Shown: positions 60,853 through 64,000 of the stretch, piece after piece | Layout of the letters: each line of letters opens with the position of its first letter | How positions within the stretch are numbered: position 1 is the stretch's first letter | Source: Thermomucor indicae-seudaticae | Taxonomy: Eukaryota > Mucoromycota > Mucoromycetes > Mucorales > Lichtheimiaceae | Assembly (NCBI GenBank): GCA_000787465.1 | Contig: JSYX01000048.1 | Coordinates: forward strand, 1-64,000 | Length of the DNA: 64,000 nt | Direction of reading: 5' to 3' | Notes under the pieces: model-generated | What the model was told of the DNA's origin: nothing | Database searches by the model: none | What the model saw: only the letters and a program-made list of their open reading frames with translations | Translations under genes and position numbers: made by a program

Positions 60853-62730
60853 ATGAGCGACATTATGGACACCGCTGTGCGTAAAGCGACACGCCAAGAC
60901 TATCAACCGCCGAAACAGAAGCACCTGGCGAGTATGTCTATAACAAAACGGCTGGCTTCTCCACAGTATACCCTAATGTACCTTTTCTCTCAAATATAGC
61001 TTTGGTTGCATTGACTTTCCAATATCCTGCCAGCTCACCGGACATTGTCGACTTGTTGGAAGGACGACTTCAAGAAAATTCATGGATCGTACGTTCTTAT
61101 GCCACGCGGTTCGACAGTTACGGCTAACCCCGCAACCGTCTCTAGGTTTCATTCAAGGTGCTGATTATTCTTCATACCCTTATGAGAGATGGGAATGGCG
61201 ATAATGTCATTGCCTATATGGAATCTCGGCCATCCACTTTGGACACCACTCGTTTACGAGAAAAAAGCTCAGGTTTGGGAAAAAGTCATGACCGTTTCTG
61301 TCAAAAGGAGCATAGAAAACTCTAATACAGTGAACAGGGACAGTGCAAATCCAGAATATATACTCGTACACAGCCTATCTTCAAGAACGAGTTCAAGCTT
61401 ACCGCGAGCTACGAGTGGACCACGTCAAGGTCACCATGCGGAACAAGGTGGGAAAACTTCGGCACCTTTCCGTAGCGGATGGTCTTTTGAAGGAAACCAT
61501 GGTCCTGCAAAGACAGATCGCTTCGCTCTTACAGTGCAACGTAAGGTATTTTTAGACACTGTTTAATAGCAACTTGGCTCAAATGAATCAATGCGATAGA
61601 TACAATTTGACGAGGGAGAAAATGGCCTCAGCTTGTATGCTTTTCGGCTGCTGGTAGAAGACTTGCTTGTCTTATTTCAGACCGTAAATGAGGCTATCGT
61701 TAACATACTCGGTTGGTACCCTCATGAAAAATGCGTAGCGTGTAGATCAGCTCACGTGTGCGTATTTAGAGCACTACTTCGCTATGCCTAAACCTGAGGC
61801 AAGGCTATCCTTAGATGTCTACAAGCGTTTCGCTCGACAGACAGAGCAAATCGTTGCATACCTGAATAGGGCGCGGCATTTGCAACACGAGCTTCAGATA
61901 ACTATTCCACCGACCCGACATGTGTGTGTCTCCTAGCCCACGTAGCATTTCACCGTCAATAATTAATCGTGCTTTCGATGCATATAGGCCCCGCTTTCTC
62001 TGGCATCCGCCTTGGAAGAATACCTTCGTGATGCCCCGAGCCCAAAACCTCAAGTCGAACCGAAAAAGGTGCAGAAACCAGGCATGTGCAAAGAGATAAG
62101 CCGTAACATGAACAATGTATTAACTGGGCGCAATTCGTTATCACAGAGTACGAATCTACAAGCTCTGGAAATAAACCACAGCAGCCGAAAGAGTTAATTG
62201 ATTTCTTCACAAGTCTCGAAAATGAACAAACAACAGTTCTTGTCAACCCTGTTTCGACACCATCATTTGTCGCACCGCAAATGACACATGCTTCCGCTAC
62301 GTTCAGTTCCAGTGGCGCACATAATCCGTTTAGGGCTCCAGCTTTGCCGCCAGCAGGCATGAACAATCTGCTGCAACCAAGCAATACTGGCTTTGTTGCC
62401 CCACAACCTAGCATGTCCATTTCCACCTCATTGACAACGAGCAACCCGTTCAGGCAAAGTCATACGAGTCCCATCGTTACGCCCCAGCAGAGCATCTCAA
62501 CGCCAAACATGAATAGCTATAACTTGAATGGCTTCCAGGCACATGTCACGCAACCAACTCCAAATAATAGCAGCATGCTTTTCACACAGCAACCACAACC
62601 CAGTAAATACAACCCATTCGCAGCAGCGACAACAACAACAACGACAACAAATAGCATCACACCTAATTTTACTACCATCAGTCCTAATTTATCCGTCCAA
62701 CCTTTCTATGTACAGTCGCATCCTTGGTGA
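60853..62730 (+). CDS. YAP180: AP180/CALM-type clathrin adaptor with ANTH domain and NPF motifs
   Basis: Eight exons: 60853-60931, 61000-61088, 61146-61272, 61338-61540, 61600-61711, 61770-61921, 61988-62081, 62147-62730; 479 aa. The ANTH domain (1-270) starts with an amphipathic KATRQDYQPPKQKHLATLV, the lysine-rich phosphoinositide site, then VLIILHTLMRDG, AYLQERVQAYRELRVD, and FARQTEQIVAYL near its end. The tail is Gln/Pro/Ser/Thr-rich with three NPF tripeptides (HNPFRAP, SNPFRQS, YNPFAA), which bind EH domains of Ede1/Pan1-like proteins, and a threonine run. It links PI(4,5)P2, clathrin and cargo at endocytic pits. The seventh intron (62082-62146) begins GCATGT; a GT reading gives only a 34 nt intron. 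It lies 1.3 kb from the GEF gene on the same strand. Confidence 0.9.
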
Positions 62731-62783
62731 AAAAAAAACAATAAAAAACCTACACCGAAACTCCGGGGTAGATCGTGTTTGTC

Positions 62784-63385
62784 ATGTTGCGTGTGTCTCG
62801 GGCAGCAAAAGGGTTCTCCAATGTGCGCGGCTATGCTTCAGCAGCGAGTCCACCCAAACGGAGGGTGGGTGCTGTGCGCGGAGGGTATACCGATCGGCAA
62901 ATGGCAAAGATGCTCCAAGCTAATGCCGTTTTTCTCCATCTAGCATACTAGGATTTTTACTCGGAACAGCTGCCTGCATTGCCATTTCCGAGCGATTTAT
63001 TGAGAATGACTTTATGGCATCCACGCGTCATTTGGCCGCGTCAGTGAACGAATTGCGTGCTTCCACAGAACAGGTTTCGGAAAAGCGAAAGAGCGCAACA
63101 AACTAGAACCTAGATTAAAGACGCAAAAACATTAGGTGCGCGAGTATGCCGATATCGTGGAACGCGTGGACCGTGATTTCCATCAATTGCGTGCAGAAGG
63201 TGTGAAGCAAAAAGATTTGGAAAAGTTGAAGAATGAAGTCTATCGATTGCATGCAAGTGTCTACGCTCGGCTTTCCAAATTCTGTTTGCATATTAACCCC
63301 TGCTTCGTTTTGGCAGGATATCGTCAGCCGTAATCATGTTGAACTCAAGGCTCGTGTTTCGAACTTGGGTAAGGAAGACCAATGA
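62784..63385 (+). CDS. Small mitochondrial-type membrane protein with coiled coil
   Basis: Exons 62784-62884, 62944-63073, 63136-63252 and 63317-63385; introns 59, 62 and 64 nt; 138 aa. The first 30 residues are Arg/Ala/Ser-rich without acids (MLRVSRAAKGFSNVRGYASA), a likely mitochondrial presequence. One membrane helix follows (GGILGFLLGTAACIAIS), then 80 residues of heptad-rich coiled coil. I recall fungal uncharacterised proteins of this build but cannot name the family; an inner-membrane organising or assembly role is only a guess. The last intron starts GCAAGT directly after CAT; it restores phase and gives the normal intron size, while the nearby GT donor is weak. It follows the AP180 gene by only 53 bases from stop to start, so their flanks overlap. 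Confidence 0.72.
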
Positions 63386-63879
63386 ACCCTACAGAGTATG
63401 TAGGGACTTAATTCTTGATTGACTGTACATAGAAAACGAAGTGCATCGGTCTTTGTAACACGCGCCCGTTTTGCAAACATCACATAAGATAGTCGGGTTT
63501 TATTCACACCATAAATAGTGCTTGCGCTTAGTAGAAGTTTTCACTTACTGTGAAATATTGCTCCTTTATTGAGCTATAGACGGGACGTGATACATCTTGT
63601 GAGGGAAGAGACAAGTCTCATGAACAAAGTCTAATAAGCAAAATCTAACATCTGACGCATCAGAATTAAACATACTCACCTCCGTCAACGGAAGTAGTAC
63701 ATGTATGTAGGTCTTCGACCAGTGTTCGACGAGGCTACTCTGCATGAGTTCCTTCAGGCATTGATGGTCAGCGTTCCTCAGTGATGTCTCTGCAGGCGGG
63801 ATACGTCTGCCTTTCGAATGGTATTTTGAACGATTCAAATTGCGAATAATGTTCACCTCTGCATTATAACGGTATTGGA
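63386..63879. other. Intergenic spacer beside transposase fragment
   Basis: About 490 bases. The minus frame runs on from the transposase fragment to 63566 but loses similarity to any transposase I know. A short stretch near 63590-63602 resembles segments at 33226 and 41750. Confidence 0.4.
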
Positions 63880-64000
63880 CGTTATGACCATAGATCTCTT
63901 CGCCGGTTTGAGCCCATCCCCACTCGCAACCGTTAGATTTCCAACGATTGATCCTAGTTTCGTCAACGACGACAACGTGCTTCCAACCGCCAAGGGTCTA
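63880..64000 (-). mobile_element. Tc1/mariner-like DDE transposase fragment, cut by window edge
   Basis: Read on the minus strand from the window edge: a strand ending VVVVDETRINRWKSNG followed by a Trp/Gly-rich CEWGW. This is the first catalytic-Asp region of the Tc1/mariner (DDE_3) transposase family, in which a VDE or SDE triplet precedes N/R and W residues. The usual next block, with HGGGS and MVWG, does not follow: the frame continues into unrelated sequence. So this is a truncated or eroded copy whose N-terminal part lies beyond the window. Confidence 0.6.

Noticed and set aside
62630..62660. ACA-type microsatellite
   Set aside because: It is inside the AP180 coding region and codes a threonine run in the disordered tail.

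Overview
The window reads as nuclear DNA of a filamentous fungus, most likely a Mucoromycota/Mucorales species. Genes are interrupted by many short introns (mostly 50-80 nt, GT-AG with a regular minority of GC-AG) and spaced by a few hundred bases to 2 kb. Protein types (CH-kinase, kelch-TM proteins, IQGAP-type RasGAP, tandem DUF3712 proteins) suit early-diverging fungi; species cannot be named. I rebuilt 20 multi- or single-exon genes by matching reading phase across splice sites, so most joins are internally consistent but unconfirmed by RNA.

Layout: 1-3549 no supportable gene. 3550-7402 (+) CH/kinase/C1 protein; 7780-8847 (-) THO1/SARNP-like SAP protein, convergent with it; 9164-9581 (-) a weak small-gene candidate; 10427-10918 (+) small hydrophilic stress-type protein; 12024-15083 (+) kelch membrane protein; 15873-17481 (+) COQ1; 18320-19904 (+) ornithine decarboxylase; 20057-21485 (+) multi-pass membrane protein, nearly touching 21501-22063 (-) NR2C2AP-like protein; 23214-27857 (+) RIC1; 28104-29584 (-) PPR protein; 29988-31126 (-) degenerate alpha/beta hydrolase, divergent from 31262-32223 (+) ABZ2; 32224-34299 repeat-bearing gap; 34300-36595 (+) Zn2Cys6 regulator; 38515-39545 (+) ribosomal protein eL8; 40668-41552 (+) VPS68/TMEM50; 42143-45086 (+) RasGAP; 45460-46453 (+) TAN1; 46734-51932 (-) very long tandem beta-domain membrane protein carrying one in-frame stop; 51933-55593 gap; 55594-59544 (+) SH3-SH3-DH-PH exchange factor; 60853-62730 (+) AP180/ANTH adaptor; 62784-63385 (+) small mitochondrial-type membrane protein; a Tc1/mariner-like transposase fragment runs off the right edge (-).

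Functional themes: membrane traffic and small GTPases recur (RIC1 = Ypt6/Rab6 exchange factor, VPS68 = endosomal sorting, RasGAP, DH-PH GEF, AP180), with metabolism (ubiquinone tail, polyamines, para-aminobenzoate) and RNA biology (THO1, PPR, TAN1, eL8) between them. There is no operon logic; neighbouring genes look independent except for shared divergent or convergent boundaries. Most notable: a hydrolase whose catalytic serine is replaced by aspartate, an in-frame stop in the DUF3712 gene, a CH/non-RD kinase/C1 fusion with a possible prenyl tail, a kelch protein fused to a second membrane module, and at least six GC-AG introns.
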